From an uncultured Methanobrevibacter sp. (GTDB lineage: Archaea; Methanobacteriota; Methanobacteria; Methanobacteriales; Methanobacteriaceae), in NCBI RefSeq assembly GCF_934746965.1, contig NZ_CAKVFS010000005.1, positions 124,001 to 188,000 of the forward strand: DNA of 64,000 bases. Direction: 5' to 3'. Under the pieces are notes generated by a model. It was not told where the DNA came from. It did no database searches and saw nothing but the letters and a program-made list of their open reading frames with translations. Below are positions 16,670 to 25,945 of this stretch, piece by piece. Each line of letters begins with the position of its first letter. Position 1 is the first letter of the stretch. A program made the position numbers and the translations under genes.

Positions 16670-18634
16670 ATGGTTAAAAAAATATTTTTCATTTCGATTT
16701 TAATATTGGTTCTGTCAGTAAACATAGTTGCTGCTGAAGATACAAATAATACATCTGTAGATGGTGTGTCTCATGAAAATGTATTGGAGAACATTGAAAT
16801 TGATTATGTTCAGTTAAATACATCAGATATGTCAGTATTTTCTAAAGGTGAACCTTATAATGTTACCCTTAGTTATGATGATGGAACTCCTGTTTTCAAT
16901 AAAACTATTAGTTTTGAAATTAATGGTGTTAAATATGATAAATTAACTAATAATCAGGGTGTAGCTAGTTTAAATATAAGATTAAATCAAGGAACTTATG
17001 TTATTTCTACTAGTTTTACTGATGATTATGGTAGGAGTTTAACTCAGCAAAATCATGTTTATGTATCTGATATTAAAGGAACAGTAATTCCAGAAAATTT
17101 ATCAAATATTGAAATCCAAAAAATTATTGATTCTGCAAAAGCAGGTGAGAATATAATTTTTGCGGGTAAAAACTATAATGATATTTCATTAACAATATCT
17201 AAAAATCCAGTAAATATTTATAGTAATGTTAAATCCATTTTAAATGGAAATTCTAAAAGCCCAGTATTTACAATTAAATCATCTAAAGCTAGTGGAACTC
17301 TCATTTATAATTTGATTATTCAAAAGGGTTCTCATGGTGTTTTAATAGATAGTGCTAATAATATTACTTTACTTAAAAATGATATTGTTCAAAATGGTTA
17401 TGGCGTTAGTGTAAATAGTGCTAATAAAGTAGGTATTGTAGGTAATTTAATTTTTGATTCTACTAAATGTGCTGTTTATCTTTATGATTCCACTAATACT
17501 GATATCTACTCTAATTGTATTTCTAATAATGATGAAGGTATACATTTTGATAAATTTGTTAAGTATACTAATATTTCTAATAATCAGTTAGTATATAATA
17601 AGAATTATGCAATAAATTTTGAAGGATCAGGTCCATACACAACAGTTACTTTTAATAATATTTCATTTAATGAAAATGGAATAAGTGTCAATTGTGAAGG
17701 TGATAAGAAATTATTCATTGAAAACAATGCAATCTTAGATAATGAAGTTAATGGTGTGTATATAGGTGAAGGTTATGTTAAATCTTCTTCTTCAGAATTA
17801 TCTGGAATACGTAATAATGTAGTTATGCGTAATGGTGCATTTAATATTCTTGGAAGAGACAGTGATTACAAATCAATTAAACTTGGTCCAGTTCTTGCAG
17901 ATGGAAATCATTCTTCTGGAACTAAAGTTTGCTCAAAAATCCAGGCACAATTATTAGGTTTCAATGTTGATCAAATAGGTAATGATACTTTAAGTGTAAG
18001 TGTAGATGGTATTGAAGCTGATTTCAATGTAAAAATGTCTTTAGATGGTGGTTCAACTTGGATTTATCCAAAATTTAGCAATGGTAAGGCTCTTATTCAT
18101 GTTAGTAATAGGGAGGGTAAGGTTGTTTTTGATTATATGAACAGCGATCAAAAAGATTATTCTTATCAATTATCTGATTATAGTCCATATGTCAAACCAA
18201 CTTATCCACAGTCTCCAGTTGATCCAACAAAACCTATTAATCCACCAACTCCTAGCAGTCCTACTGATGAGGATTCAAGTAGTGGAAATGGGACTTCAAC
18301 TGATGGTCGACAAGGTCAAGGTTCTGCAACAAGTTCTGTTAATGGTGGATTTAGTGATGGTTCTTTAAGTGTAGCTGGAAGTAATTCTGCTTTGGTGTCT
18401 TCTTCTTCAACTTCACAAAGTTCTACTTCTGCAAGTCAGATAGGAACAACTTCAAGTCAAACTGTTGAGTCAACTGATGATCCATCTCAATCTGTCTCAA
18501 AAGTAATTGATATTGATGAAGAAGTTGTTAGGATTGCTGGAATAAGTATATTAATATTATTGATAATTGCAGTTATCGGTTTATATTATAGAGATGATAT
18601 AAAATCAATGATTGAAAAGAAAAATGGTAAATAA
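16670..18634 (+). CDS. membrane-anchored adhesin-like protein
   Basis: A 654-residue surface protein. Signal peptide MVKKIFFISILILVLSVNIV; one Ig-like domain at about 40-130 (INGVKYDKLTNNQGVASLNI); Asn-rich beta-helix at about 130-400; a second beta-rich region at about 410-495; then a Pro/Ser/Thr-rich, probably glycosylated stalk at about 505-600. A single transmembrane helix (about 618-638, IAGISILILLIIAVIGLYY) and a short basic tail finish the protein. This anchor distinguishes it from the two other adhesins. The start is ATG 16670, set by a very strong AAAGGAGGTGA; an in-frame upstream start would overlap that site. It heads the apparent operon with the membrane protein and ExbB-/ExbD-like genes. 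Confidence 0.85.
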   Translation: MVKKIFFISILILVLSVNIVAAEDTNNTSVDGVSHENVLENIEIDYVQLNTSDMSVFSKGEPYNVTLSYDDGTPVFNKTISFEINGVKYDKLTNNQGVASLNIRLNQGTYVISTSFTDDYGRSLTQQNHVYVSDIKGTVIPENLSNIEIQKIIDSAKAGENIIFAGKNYNDISLTISKNPVNIYSNVKSILNGNSKSPVFTIKSSKASGTLIYNLIIQKGSHGVLIDSANNITLLKNDIVQNGYGVSVNSANKVGIVGNLIFDSTKCAVYLYDSTNTDIYSNCISNNDEGIHFDKFVKYTNISNNQLVYNKNYAINFEGSGPYTTVTFNNISFNENGISVNCEGDKKLFIENNAILDNEVNGVYIGEGYVKSSSSELSGIRNNVVMRNGAFNILGRDSDYKSIKLGPVLADGNHSSGTKVCSKIQAQLLGFNVDQIGNDTLSVSVDGIEADFNVKMSLDGGSTWIYPKFSNGKALIHVSNREGKVVFDYMNSDQKDYSYQLSDYSPYVKPTYPQSPVDPTKPINPPTPSSPTDEDSSSGNGTSTDGRQGQGSATSSVNGGFSDGSLSVAGSNSALVSSSSTSQSSTSASQIGTTSSQTVESTDDPSQSVSKVIDIDEEVVRIAGISILILLIIAVIGLYYRDDIKSMIEKKNGK

Positions 18635-18736
18635 CCAATTTTTCTACTTTTTACTTTTTTAAAAACTTTGCGACATGTTTATATATTCATGTTGTAAATA
18701 TTATTACTCATAATAAAGAGTTAATGAGCTGTTGAA

Positions 18737-19396
18737 ATGTTAAGTTTATTTGAAGGATATTTATTAATATTTGTTGCATTGTTTGCAGTTAATATGGGTC
18801 TTTTTTTAGGTAATTTTAAAATTAATAATCTAAAAGCAATATCTGTTGCAATAATATCTGGGATTTTGTTAATTGTTGTTAATTATGTGTCTAGCTATTT
18901 TAAAGTGTTGTTTTCATTTTTAACAGGTGATTTTGGATTTTTATTCTTGGTTGTCTCTGTTTTATTATTTGTTTTAACTTGGATTTATTTGAAAAAAGAG
19001 AATAGCTTGAAAAAAATTACTTGTATAACTACTATTTTATTTTATATTGTTATATTGTGCATAGATTCCCATATTTTTGCATTTTCATTGTTTAACAGCT
19101 TATTATTAACTTTATTTTTAGTTATAATAATGTTTGTAGTTTATCAACTTTCTAAATTATTACTTTATGCTAAAAGAGAGTATCTCCTTATTGTTGGGGA
19201 GTATATGATTTTAGAATCAATTTTAATTTTTATTTTAGGGTTAACTTACTGGTCTGTTAAAGAATTGGATTATAGTATGTTTAGTTCTTATTTAATTTTA
19301 ACTCCAACGTATCAGGTTGTGTATGTTATTATTTTAATAATTTTTATTTTGATTTTAGGATTATATTATAATGATAAACAGTTGAAAAAAAGATAA
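18737..19396 (+). CDS. multi-spanning membrane protein, DUF2162-like
   Basis: A 219-residue, strongly hydrophobic protein with about seven predicted membrane segments (first LLIFVALFAVNMGLFLGNF at about 9-27, last VVYVIILIIFILILGLYY near the end). It resembles in size, hydropathy and context the archaeal DUF2162 putative transporters, but I could not verify that assignment by alignment. It starts 102 bases after the adhesin and is followed after ten bases by the ExbB-like gene, so the three membrane genes probably form one unit. No catalytic motif seen. Function unknown. Confidence 0.7.
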   Translation: MLSLFEGYLLIFVALFAVNMGLFLGNFKINNLKAISVAIISGILLIVVNYVSSYFKVLFSFLTGDFGFLFLVVSVLLFVLTWIYLKKENSLKKITCITTILFYIVILCIDSHIFAFSLFNSLLLTLFLVIIMFVVYQLSKLLLYAKREYLLIVGEYMILESILIFILGLTYWSVKELDYSMFSSYLILTPTYQVVYVIILIIFILILGLYYNDKQLKKR

Positions 19397-19406
19397 GAGG
19401 TAATTT

Positions 19407-20048
19407 ATGATAATTCAAGGAACTGAAACATTATCCTCATTTATTCATATAATATCTGAGAGTTTATTAACCCCAGTAATGATATTACTTGTGATTTTTT
19501 TAATTGTTGTAATATTATGTATTGGTGGACTTATTAATGAACGTATTTCAAGAAAACCAATTAGTTCTGAAGATTTAGAAAGCTTAATTCGTAATATTTC
19601 ATTTTCACAGTCTCCAGGTGAAATTGAACAATATGTTAATGAAAGTAATTTATTTGAATACCAGAAAAATGTTCTTATTAAAATAGCTAATAATCATGAT
19701 ATTGGTTGTGAAGCTAGGAAAGCATTAGCTAGTGAATTGATTTCTGCTGAGGAAACAAAATTAATCAAAAGTACTAATAAAACTGATATTCTTGTAAGGG
19801 TTGGCCCTATTTTGGGTCTTTTAGGAACTTTAATTCCTTTAGGTCCAGGTTTAGCAGCTTTAGGTTCTGGAGATATTTTTTCATTAGCTGAGGCATTAAC
19901 TGTTGCATTTGATACTACTGTTACTGGTTTAACTATTGGAGCTTTAGCTTATTTAGTATCTAAATTTAAAAAACAATGGTATGAATCAGATTTAATTAAT
20001 TTGGAAACTATTGCTGAAGCTGAATTGGAAGTTTTAAATAAAAAGTGA
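19407..20048 (+). CDS. MotA/TolQ/ExbB-like proton channel protein
   Basis: A 213-residue member of the ExbB/TolQ/MotA superfamily. It has one N-terminal membrane helix (about 22-42), a cytoplasmic domain (about 45-128) and two further helices. The channel signatures are GPILGLLGTLIPLGPG (133-148) and AFDTTVTGLTIGALAY (167-182), matching the family's TxGLLGTVxG and TTxxGL motifs. In bacteria such proteins form a pentamer around two ExbD/TolR/MotB helices and convert proton flow into mechanical work on a partner. Here the stop overlaps the region upstream of the next gene, an ExbD-like protein, so coupling is likely. What it drives in this archaeon is unknown. Confidence 0.88.
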   Translation: MIIQGTETLSSFIHIISESLLTPVMILLVIFLIVVILCIGGLINERISRKPISSEDLESLIRNISFSQSPGEIEQYVNESNLFEYQKNVLIKIANNHDIGCEARKALASELISAEETKLIKSTNKTDILVRVGPILGLLGTLIPLGPGLAALGSGDIFSLAEALTVAFDTTVTGLTIGALAYLVSKFKKQWYESDLINLETIAEAELEVLNKK

Positions 20049-20053
20049 GTATT

Positions 20054-20353
20054 ATGATTAGGAAAAGACGTAGAATTAGTGAGTCTTTAGATGATGATCC
20101 TATGAGTGGGATATCTAATTTATCTGATGCAATGTTGGTTCTTGCACTTGGATTTTTAATTTTTGCTATCATGGCATTATCTGCAAATCCAGAGATGATA
20201 TCTCAAACACCTACTACTCAGGATGTTTCAAGTGCAGATACATTTGAACAGAATTATACTGATTCTGGTGGTATGGAAAATAGTGGATATAGTGAAGTAG
20301 GTAAAGTTTATGAAGATCCAACTACTGGTAAGTTAGTAATGGTATCAGGTTAA
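20054..20353 (+). CDS. ExbD-like small membrane protein (DUF2149 type)
   Basis: A 99-residue protein with a basic N-terminus (MIRKRRRISE), one membrane helix (about 24-43, SDAMLVLALGFLIFAIMALS) and a short external tail of about 55 residues. Asp25 at the inner end of the helix sits in DAMLVL, close to the DVMLVL of ExbD, where this aspartate carries protons. The tail is much shorter than the folded domain of ExbD or TolR. Size and context fit the archaeal DUF2149 family. ATG 20054 is chosen; a GTG at 20045 overlaps the upstream stop and is an alternative. Partner of the preceding ExbB-like protein by position and motif. Confidence 0.82.
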   Translation: MIRKRRRISESLDDDPMSGISNLSDAMLVLALGFLIFAIMALSANPEMISQTPTTQDVSSADTFEQNYTDSGGMENSGYSEVGKVYEDPTTGKLVMVSG

Positions 20354-20832
20354 TTTTATCCTTTTCTTTTTTTATATTTTAACAGAGTATTTTGTTTTAT
20401 CTATTTTTTAATGCTTTTTTTATTGTTTTAGGTTATTCAAAATTAATCAGGTATAACGAAGTTTATTATTTTGAAATTATTTTAAAAATCCTATATTAAA
20501 TTTTTTATAATTATAAAAAAGACAATATATTATATTATTTTTGATAAATATTTATTTTAAATTTTTATTTGATTTTTTTAGTAATTTTAATTAATATTTT
20601 TCTAAAAAAAGTAGATTTTAACGATATGAAAACTATTTATAATGATTTATCATTATATATACATTTTGTCGGTGGATATATTTAAAGATTACTTTTTAAG
20701 GGAAATAACAAATCCTTTTTATAATAAAACATATATGTATAGTCATAATACTATGAGTTAAAATTTAAGGGAGATTTCATAGATATTATAATATTTTTTT
20801 GCAAATGAAAAAATATGATGAGGTTGATATTA
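20354..20832. promoter_or_regulatory. long AT-rich region upstream of the formate genes
   Basis: 479 bases without a credible gene. The first part is T-rich and could end transcription of the ExbB/ExbD-like operon. ATAATGA and TCATTAT form an inverted repeat at 20639-20656. ATAGT (20739-20743) and ACTAT (20750-20754) form another about 80 bases before fdhC, just after TATA-like sequence (TTTATAATAAAA at about 20718-20729). Formate genes are commonly regulated by hydrogen or formate supply, so these are candidate control sites; no regulator is identified. Confidence 0.4.
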
Positions 20833-21621
20833 ATGAGTTCTTTTAAAAGTCCTGTAGATACAGCAAAAACTGTATCTTCAATAGGTGGAACAAAAAATTC
20901 CGCAAAAGTTCTTAATGTAATATTATTGTCCTTTTTAGCAGGAGCATATATTGCATTTGGTGGATTGTTGGCTGAAGTGGCTAATTCAGGAATGCTTGCA
21001 GCAGGTTGTCCTCTTGGATTATCTAAATTTGTATTTGGTGCTGTGTTCCCTGTTGGTTTAATGCTTGTTGTACTTGCTGGATCAGAATTATTCACTGGAA
21101 ATGTTATGTATATGGTTATGGGTGTTTTAGATGGTAAAGCATCTGTCGGGGGTCTTTGTAAAAATTGGGTCCTCAGTTGGGTATTTAACTTTGTAGGTGC
21201 TTTATTTGTCGCTTATGTATTAGCATATATGAGTGGTATTGCTACTGATCCTGTAATTGCTGCAGGTGCTACTAAAGTCGCAACTGCAAAAGTTGGATTA
21301 TCTTGGGATGTAGCACTCATTAGAGGTATTGGTTGTAATTGGCTTGTTTGTTTAGCTGTATACTTAGCATTAGCATCTGATGATATTATTGGTAAAATAT
21401 TTGGTATATGGTTCCCAATCATGGCATTTGTAACTATTGGATTTGAGCACAGTGTTGCAAATATGTTCTTTATTCCATTAGGTATATTCTTAGGTGCTGA
21501 TGGTGTAACTTGGGCATCTGCTCTTGGAAACATTATTCCTGTAACTATTGGAAATATTATTGGAGCAGCAATATTTGTAGGTTGTATTTATTATATAACT
21601 TACCTTAAAGATGCAAGTTAG
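20833..21621 (+). CDS. fdhC: formate transporter FdhC
   Basis: A 262-residue member of the formate/nitrite transporter (FNT) family, which forms pentameric channels moving formate across the membrane. Six hydrophobic segments are visible. Family motifs are FLAGAYIAFGGLLAEVANSG (about 35-54), AGSELFTGNVMYMVMG and a GFEHSVANMFFIPLG segment containing the conserved FEHSVANM sequence. I choose ATG 20833 because GAGGTTGAT precedes it by four bases; two in-frame ATGs upstream at 20815/20818 overlap that site. It is followed after 93 bases by fdhA and fdhB, so it supplies the formate they oxidise. Confidence 0.95.
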   Translation: MSSFKSPVDTAKTVSSIGGTKNSAKVLNVILLSFLAGAYIAFGGLLAEVANSGMLAAGCPLGLSKFVFGAVFPVGLMLVVLAGSELFTGNVMYMVMGVLDGKASVGGLCKNWVLSWVFNFVGALFVAYVLAYMSGIATDPVIAAGATKVATAKVGLSWDVALIRGIGCNWLVCLAVYLALASDDIIGKIFGIWFPIMAFVTIGFEHSVANMFFIPLGIFLGADGVTWASALGNIIPVTIGNIIGAAIFVGCIYYITYLKDAS

Positions 21622-21714
21622 ATTGTAGAAAACTTTTAAAAAATAAGAAGCATATGCTTCTTATTAATATTTAATTTAATATAAAAGAAATAAAAAAATT
21701 TTGGAGATTATAAA

Positions 21715-23772
21715 ATGGTTGAGATTAAATATGTCCCAACAATTTGTCCATACTGTGGTACTGGATGTGGGCTTAACTTCGTTGTAAAAGATGATAAAAT
21801 TGTAGGTGTTGAGCCATATAAAAGACACCCTGTAAATGAAGGTAAAGTATGTCCAAAAGGTAACTTTGGATATGAATTTATTAATAGGGAAGATAGGTTA
21901 ACATCTCCGTTAATTAAAGAAAATGGAGAGTTTAGGGAAGCGTCATGGGATGAAGCATTAGATTTAGTTGCAAATAAACTTAAAGAAGTGTCTGATGAAG
22001 ATCCTAATAAAGTAGGATTTTATGCATGTGCTCGTTCACCAAATGAAAACATTTATATTACTCAAAAATTAGCTAGGGTAGCTTGTGGTACTCAAAATGT
22101 TGATCATTGTGCACGTATATGTCACGGACCTACTGTAGCAGGACTTGCTACTACATTTGGTTCAGGAGCTATGACTAATGGATTTGACAGTATTAAAGAA
22201 GCAGATTATATATTCTGTATTGGTTCAAATAGTATGGAAGCACATCCATTGTTTGGGCGTAAATTAATACAAGCTCAAAAAAATGGAGCAAAATTAGTTG
22301 TTTTGGATCCTAGATACACACCTACTGCTAAAATTGCAGATGAATATGTTCAATTTGAAACAGGTACTGATGTAGCATTAATGAATGGTATGATTAAAGT
22401 TATTATTGATAATGACTTACAAGATGATGAATTCATTAAAAACAGAACAAAAGGTTTCGATGAACTTAAAGAAACAGTACAAAAATACGACCTTGAAACT
22501 GTATCTAAAATCACTCATATTTCACCAGAAACTATTGAAGAATTAGCTATTGAATATGCTAAAGCAGATAAAGCAGCTATTGTTTATTCATTAGGTATTA
22601 CTGAACATTCTCATGGAGCAGATAATGTAATGTCTACTGCTAACTTAGCTATGTTAACAGGTAATATTGGAAGACAAGGTACAGGTGTAAATCCATTAAG
22701 AGGACAAAACAATGTACAAGGTGCTTGTGATATGGGTGCATTACCTTCTGACTATGTAGGATACAGAAAAGTAGCAGATCAAGAAACTACTGACTGGTTT
22801 AATGAGTATTATGGAACAAATCTTCCTGCAAAACCTGGATTAACATTAGTGGAAATGATGAATGCAGCTCACTCAGGTGATTTAAAAGTATTATATATTC
22901 ATGGAGAAGACCCAGTACTTTCTGATGCAGACATTCAACATACTAAAGAAGCATTAGGAAACTTAGAAATGTTAGTTGTTCAAGATTTATTCTTAACTGA
23001 TACAGCACAATGTGCTGATGTTGTTTTACCTGCAGCAGGTTGGGGTGAACAAGAAGGAACATTTACAAATGGTGAAAGAAGAGTCCAATGTTTACATAAA
23101 GCTCAAGAACCACCTGAAGGTGCTATGTTAGATTGGAAAATCATGGAAGAAATCGCTGTTAGAATGGGAGTTCCAAGAGAAAAATTCCACTATGAATCCT
23201 CTGAAGAAATCTTTGATGAAATTAGGGAATGTGCACCAATCTTTGCAGGTATGAACCGTGAAAGATTAGATACTCCTGAAGCTCTTCACTGGCCATGTCC
23301 ATCTGTTGATGATCCATGTCAACCATTAATGCACAAAGATAAATTTGCACATCCTGATGGATTAGGTGTATTCCAACCATTGGAACACAGAGGTCCTGTA
23401 GAAGTTCCTGATGAAGAATATCCATTATTATTAACTACTACAAGGGTTTTATTCCATTATCATGCAGCTATGACTAGAAGATGTAAAACTTTAGATAATG
23501 AAGTTAAAACAGGATTTATAGAAATAAACACTGAAGATGCAAAAGAATTAGGAATTATCAATAATGAAATAGTTAAAGCTAGTTCCAGAAGAGGAGAAAT
23601 TGAAATTCCTGCAAGAGTAACTGATGACATTAAAAAAGGTATTGTAAATATACCTATGCACTTCACTGAATGTGCTGCTAACATGTTAACTAACTCTGAT
23701 TCTTTCGATCCAAAATGTAAAATGGTAGAGTTAAAAGCTTGTGCTATTAAAGTAGAAAAAATTGAGGAGTAG
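21715..23772 (+). CDS. fdhA: F420-dependent formate dehydrogenase alpha subunit
   Basis: The 685-residue catalytic subunit, which oxidises formate to CO2 at a Mo- or W-bis(MGD) centre. An N-terminal [4Fe-4S] site is formed by C11, C14, C18 and C46. The active-site residue in HCARICHGPTVAG is C136 followed by H137, so this is the cysteine rather than selenocysteine type. The middle part has molybdopterin-binding motifs (QGTGVNPLRGQNNVQGACDMG) and the C-terminal domain (about 560-680) is the dinucleotide-binding barrel. TTGGAGA precedes the ATG. fdhB follows after six bases. In methanogens this enzyme gives electrons to F420 and, in complexes, to heterodisulfide reductase. Confidence 0.97.
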   Translation: MVEIKYVPTICPYCGTGCGLNFVVKDDKIVGVEPYKRHPVNEGKVCPKGNFGYEFINREDRLTSPLIKENGEFREASWDEALDLVANKLKEVSDEDPNKVGFYACARSPNENIYITQKLARVACGTQNVDHCARICHGPTVAGLATTFGSGAMTNGFDSIKEADYIFCIGSNSMEAHPLFGRKLIQAQKNGAKLVVLDPRYTPTAKIADEYVQFETGTDVALMNGMIKVIIDNDLQDDEFIKNRTKGFDELKETVQKYDLETVSKITHISPETIEELAIEYAKADKAAIVYSLGITEHSHGADNVMSTANLAMLTGNIGRQGTGVNPLRGQNNVQGACDMGALPSDYVGYRKVADQETTDWFNEYYGTNLPAKPGLTLVEMMNAAHSGDLKVLYIHGEDPVLSDADIQHTKEALGNLEMLVVQDLFLTDTAQCADVVLPAAGWGEQEGTFTNGERRVQCLHKAQEPPEGAMLDWKIMEEIAVRMGVPREKFHYESSEEIFDEIRECAPIFAGMNRERLDTPEALHWPCPSVDDPCQPLMHKDKFAHPDGLGVFQPLEHRGPVEVPDEEYPLLLTTTRVLFHYHAAMTRRCKTLDNEVKTGFIEINTEDAKELGIINNEIVKASSRRGEIEIPARVTDDIKKGIVNIPMHFTECAANMLTNSDSFDPKCKMVELKACAIKVEKIEE

Positions 23773-23778
23773 ATTCAA

Positions 23779-24987
23779 ATGGCTGTAAAAAATAGTGACA
23801 TGTATTATGCATATTCTAACAACGAAGCTATTAAAGAAAAAGGAGAATATGGTGGAGTAGTTACAACTATTATGAAATATCTTTTAGAAAATGATATTGT
23901 TGATGGTATTGTAGCTGTAAAAGAAGGAGTTGACTTGTATGATGCAATTCCTTGTCTTATAACTGATCCTGAAGAAGTTATTAAAACTGCAGGTTCCATT
24001 CACTGCGGTACCGTAAATTTAGCTAGTTTCATATATAAATACTTAGATGGTTGTAGAGATATGAAAATAGCGGTTACTTGCAAACCTTGTGACGCAATGT
24101 CTATAAGGGAATTGATGAAAAAGGGCAAAATCATCGAAGACAATGTCATAATGGTTGGAGTAAATTGTGGTGGAACATTACCTCCGGTTCCAACCATGCA
24201 AATGATTAGAGATGTATATGAGTTAGATCCTAAAGATGTAATTAAAGAAGAAATTGCAAAAGGTAAACTCATTATGGAAACTGCAGAAGGGGAAACAGGA
24301 TTTGGTATTGAAGACTTAGAAGAACAAGGAATGGGTAGAAGAGAAAACTGCCAAAGATGTGATTTAAAAATACCAAGTAATGCAGATTTAGCATTAGGTA
24401 ATTGGGGAGTAATAGGTCCTTTAGCTGGAAAAGCTACTTTTGTAGAAGTATTCTCAGATAAAGGTGCAGAAGTCCTTGATAAAGTTGTTGAATCAGAATT
24501 AATCAATGTTGAAGAACCAATTGAAAAAGGAATTGCAATAAGAGATAAAATTAATAATTTCATGCTTTCAGCATCTGCAAAGAAAAAAGAAGAAGATTAT
24601 GCTGGCACTACTGGAGATATTATTGATGTATTTAAACAATATGAAGATGAATTCTCTAAATGTATGAAATGTTATGGTTGTCGTGAAGCATGTCCATTAT
24701 GTTTCTGTGATGATTGTTGTCTTGAAGCTGAAGGTCCTGAATGGGTACCTGGTGGATACACTCCTGCAGCTCCATTCTTCCATTTAACTCGTATGGTACA
24801 TATGGTAGATTCATGTACTAACTGTGGTCAGTGTAGTGAGGTTTGTCCTTGTGAAATACCTGTAGCTAAAGTATGGAGTACAGTAAATAATAAAATCCGT
24901 GATACTTATGGTTATCTCCCTGGATTTGATACTGGAGCCCATATTCCACTTACAGAACACAAACCAAAAAATAATTGGAAAAAATAG
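23779..24987 (+). CDS. fdhB: F420-dependent formate dehydrogenase beta subunit
   Basis: The 402-residue subunit that carries electrons from the catalytic subunit to coenzyme F420, with flavin. The N-terminal and central parts are of the FrhB/FdhB family (GEYGGVVTTIMKYLLEN near the start and a cysteine-containing ENCQRCDLKIPSNADLALGN segment). Toward the C-terminus are two ferredoxin-type sites: CMKCYGCREACPLC with extra cysteines (CFCDDCC), and CTNCGQCSEVCPCEIP. GAGGAG precedes the ATG. A strong terminator hairpin lies just after the stop, so fdhCAB ends here. Confidence 0.96.
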   Translation: MAVKNSDMYYAYSNNEAIKEKGEYGGVVTTIMKYLLENDIVDGIVAVKEGVDLYDAIPCLITDPEEVIKTAGSIHCGTVNLASFIYKYLDGCRDMKIAVTCKPCDAMSIRELMKKGKIIEDNVIMVGVNCGGTLPPVPTMQMIRDVYELDPKDVIKEEIAKGKLIMETAEGETGFGIEDLEEQGMGRRENCQRCDLKIPSNADLALGNWGVIGPLAGKATFVEVFSDKGAEVLDKVVESELINVEEPIEKGIAIRDKINNFMLSASAKKKEEDYAGTTGDIIDVFKQYEDEFSKCMKCYGCREACPLCFCDDCCLEAEGPEWVPGGYTPAAPFFHLTRMVHMVDSCTNCGQCSEVCPCEIPVAKVWSTVNNKIRDTYGYLPGFDTGAHIPLTEHKPKNNWKK

Positions 24988-25013
24988 AGTTTTAAACTCT
25001 ATTTATTTTTTTT
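24982..25013. terminator. convergent terminator between fdhB and moaA
   Basis: An 11-bp perfect inverted repeat with a single-base centre (24982-25004, arms AAATAGAGTTT / AAACTCTATTT) overlaps the fdhB stop and is followed by a T-run on the plus strand. It lies between converging genes and may serve both. Confidence 0.65.
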
Positions 25014-25941
25014 AAATAGTATAAGGTTCTCGTTTATTAATTCCTTTTATAAAGATTTCTTTTAATTTTTCATCTGATTCATTTTTACGTATATATGAAA
25101 TTAATTCTACTAGATTATCATTTCTAAGCAAACAGGGTTTTATTTTCCCATCAGGAGTTATTCTTAATCTAGTACAGTTTGCACAAAAATCGCTGTTGTC
25201 AATTGGTTTTACTATTTCGATTTCTCCACCATCAATGAAGTATTTCTTACGATTTTGCATAAAGTCACGTGTTTTAACATCATCACAGATATTAAGTAAT
25301 TTTTCACTAATTGAATCTAAATTATAATGGTATTCTTTACTAAATTTTTCATCATCACAATTTTCACTGTTCATTAGTTCAATAAGTTGAAGTATTATTC
25401 TATTTTTTTTACAAAATTCGAACATGTCTTTTACTTCATTTTCGTTTATTCCTTTCATTAAAACCATATTAATTTTAACTGGATAAAGTCCAACTTCAAT
25501 TGCTTTTAATACTCCTCTTTTTGCAGAATTGGCTAAATTTTTAGTAGTGATTTTTTTATAGGTTTCAGGATTTAAAGTATCTAAACTAATATTTACTCTA
25601 TTTAATCCTGCATCTTTTAGATCTTTAGCATATTTTTCAAGTAATGTCCCGTTTGAAGTAATGGAGATATCTTTAAAATTAAGACTAGCTATTTTATTTA
25701 CAATTTCAACTATGTCTTTTCTAAGTAAAGGTTCTCCACCTGAAAGCCTTATTTTTTGAACACCAATATTTTTAGCTATTTTGCAGATTCTATAAATTTC
25801 ATCAGCATTCATTTCATCTTCTGATGTAATCATGCCGTCGTGATGACAATATAAACAATTTTCATTACATCTATTAGTTACTGTAATTCTTAAAGAAAGT
25901 ATAGGTCTTTCATATTTGTCTTTAATAGCAGTTATATTCAT
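25012..25941 (-). CDS. moaA: GTP 3',8-cyclase MoaA (molybdenum cofactor synthesis)
   Basis: A 309-residue radical-SAM enzyme that starts molybdopterin synthesis from GTP. The N-terminal cluster motif is C-NENC-LYC (about residues 24-31), followed by KIRLSGGEPLLRKD for SAM binding. The C-terminal cluster that binds GTP is visible as CANCTRLRITPDGKIKPC (about 253-270), and a third cysteine of that site is C270. Length is standard. It follows mobB with four bases between them, so the two are co-transcribed toward fdhB. The product is needed by both formate dehydrogenase and formylmethanofuran dehydrogenase encoded on either side. Confidence 0.94.
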   Translation of the reverse strand: MNITAIKDKYERPILSLRITVTNRCNENCLYCHHDGMITSEDEMNADEIYRICKIAKNIGVQKIRLSGGEPLLRKDIVEIVNKIASLNFKDISITSNGTLLEKYAKDLKDAGLNRVNISLDTLNPETYKKITTKNLANSAKRGVLKAIEVGLYPVKINMVLMKGINENEVKDMFEFCKKNRIILQLIELMNSENCDDEKFSKEYHYNLDSISEKLLNICDDVKTRDFMQNRKKYFIDGGEIEIVKPIDNSDFCANCTRLRITPDGKIKPCLLRNDNLVELISYIRKNESDEKLKEIFIKGINKREPYTI

Positions 25942-25945
25942 AAAA

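Noticed and set aside
22081..22140. Selenocysteine in FdhA
   Set aside because: The active-site codon encodes Cys (C136 in ARICHGP); no in-frame TGA is present, so no recoding is needed.
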